Of a stretch of 5,999 bases of DNA, positions 5,269 to 5,999 are shown in pieces. How positions within the stretch are numbered: position 1 is the first letter of the stretch; each line of letters starts with the position of its first letter. The position numbers were made by a program, and so were the translations under genes. The stretch is from contig DQDL01000055.1 of the NCBI GenBank assembly GCA_003533405.1, positions 1 to 5,999 of the forward strand, written 5' to 3'. The notes beneath the pieces were generated by a model, which worked only from the letters and a program-made list of their open reading frames with translations, ran no database searches and had not been told where the DNA came from. The DNA is from Clostridiales bacterium (GTDB taxonomy: Bacteria > Bacillota > Clostridia > Oscillospirales > Oscillospiraceae).

Positions 5269-5999
5269 GTGAAAGTACAAAGAAATTTTCCGAAGTTCAT
5301 CATCACCGCCAAGGGCACCCGCTGGGTCGAACAGGGTCACCCGTGGATATACGAAGCGGAGATTGTCCGCTCCGAGGGCGACTTTGAAAACGGCTGCCTT
5401 GTCGATGCCGTCAGCGAAAAGGGCAAGTACCTCGGCACGGGCTTTCTGAGCCTTAACAGCAAGATCCGCATCCGCCTCATCTCCCGCAACGCAAACGACA
5501 AATTCGACGAAGCGTTCTGGCGCAGGCGCATAGGCTACGCTTGGGATTACCGCAAGACCGTCATGGCAGGCGACCTCAACTGCTGCCGTGTCATTTTCGG
5601 CGAGGCCGACGGTTTCCCGGGCCTGACGGTCGATAAGTTTGCCGACATTCTGGTGACGCAGACGCTCTCGGTCGGCATGGAGAAGCTAAAGCCCGTGCTG
5701 TTCCCGCTCATCGCCGAAATTCTGCGTGCCGACGGGCATGAGATAAGCGGCATTTTCGAGCGCAACGATGTGAAGATCCGTGAGCTTGAGGGGCTCGAGC
5801 AGGGCAAGGGCTGGTTCGGCGATGCGCACCCCGACAGCTGCGTGACCGAGATCTGCGAAAACGGCGTGTACTACAGCGTCGATGTCGAAAACGGGCAGAA
5901 AACCGGCTTCTTCCTCGACCAAAAATATAACCGTCTCGCCGTTGCCCGCCTTGCAAAGGGCAAGAGGGTGCTCGACTGCTTCACGCACACGGGCTCGTT
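5269..5999 (+). CDS. RlmI-like class I SAM-dependent rRNA methyltransferase (cut by window end)
   Basis: The frame opens at GTG 5269 and is still open after 243 codons at the right edge, so only the N-terminal part (probably about 60 percent) is seen. Homologues such as E. coli RlmI make 5-methylcytosine in 23S rRNA; the substrate here is inferred from the family. Visible landmarks are the PUA-like N-terminal region with HPWIYEAEI at 24-32, FGEADGFPGLTVDKF at 110-124, GIFERNDVKIR at 161-171, GQKTGFFLDQKYNR at 209-222, and the start of the SAM-binding motif VLDCFTHTGS at 234-243. These match the COG1092 family order. The catalytic cysteine region lies beyond the window. The gene follows the small Nif11-like gene on the same strand, 41 bases after its stop, with an intrinsic terminator in between. 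I see no separate promoter in that gap, so it may be expressed by read-through or from a promoter inside the upstream coding DNA. Confidence 0.93.
   Translation, partial: MKVQRNFPKFIITAKGTRWVEQGHPWIYEAEIVRSEGDFENGCLVDAVSEKGKYLGTGFLSLNSKIRIRLISRNANDKFDEAFWRRRIGYAWDYRKTVMAGDLNCCRVIFGEADGFPGLTVDKFADILVTQTLSVGMEKLKPVLFPLIAEILRADGHEISGIFERNDVKIRELEGLEQGKGWFGDAHPDSCVTEICENGVYYSVDVENGQKTGFFLDQKYNRLAVARLAKGKRVLDCFTHTGS

Overview
The window looks like a chromosomal segment from a moderately GC-rich member of the Firmicutes, most likely Clostridia (Oscillospiraceae/Ruminococcaceae-like). I infer this from a single-chain pyruvate carboxylase, AT-rich intergenic DNA with extended -10 promoters, purine-rich Shine-Dalgarno sites, A/T-flanked intrinsic terminators, and a clostridial-looking pair of RNA methyltransferases. 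No species can be named from the sequence alone.

Left edge (1-248): a non-coding stretch with a canonical tRNA-type 3' end (T arm, 7-nt acceptor strand, discriminator A and encoded CCA ending at 207). It is preceded by two strong GC-rich hairpins instead of a recognisable tRNA body. The last 7 nt of that 3' end and the first half of the following terminator are an exact 24-bp direct repeat of bases 1-24. The upstream copy keeps a complete terminator (10-41); the downstream copy has lost the second half. This suggests a segmental duplication, a tandem structured RNA, or a remnant attachment site.

Middle (249-3680, minus strand): one intact pyruvate carboxylase gene (1143 aa; biotin carboxylase, carboxyltransferase and biotin carrier domains). 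It converts pyruvate to oxaloacetate to replenish the TCA branch and feed gluconeogenesis. Its 3' end faces the RNA region.

Divergent intergenic region (3681-4029): 349 bp, very AT-rich, with a promoter candidate for each flanking gene, a perfect 9-bp inverted repeat near its centre, and two copies of a 10-bp AT palindrome.

Right side (4030-5999, plus strand): a SpoU/TrmH-family RNA 2'-O-methyltransferase, then a 110-aa acidic-tailed protein whose N-terminus resembles Nif11 leader peptides. An intrinsic terminator (5231-5256) follows. After it, with its Shine-Dalgarno site abutting the terminator U-tract, comes the 5' part of an RlmI-like class I SAM-dependent rRNA methyltransferase that runs off the window. 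The small protein is thus sandwiched between two RNA methyltransferases. The first two genes are probably cotranscribed; the third may depend on terminator read-through or an unseen promoter.

No mobile-element gene, CRISPR array, riboswitch of a recognised class or complete new system is evident. The best leads are the odd tRNA-like RNA with its duplicated tail and the Nif11-like protein between two RNA methyltransferases.
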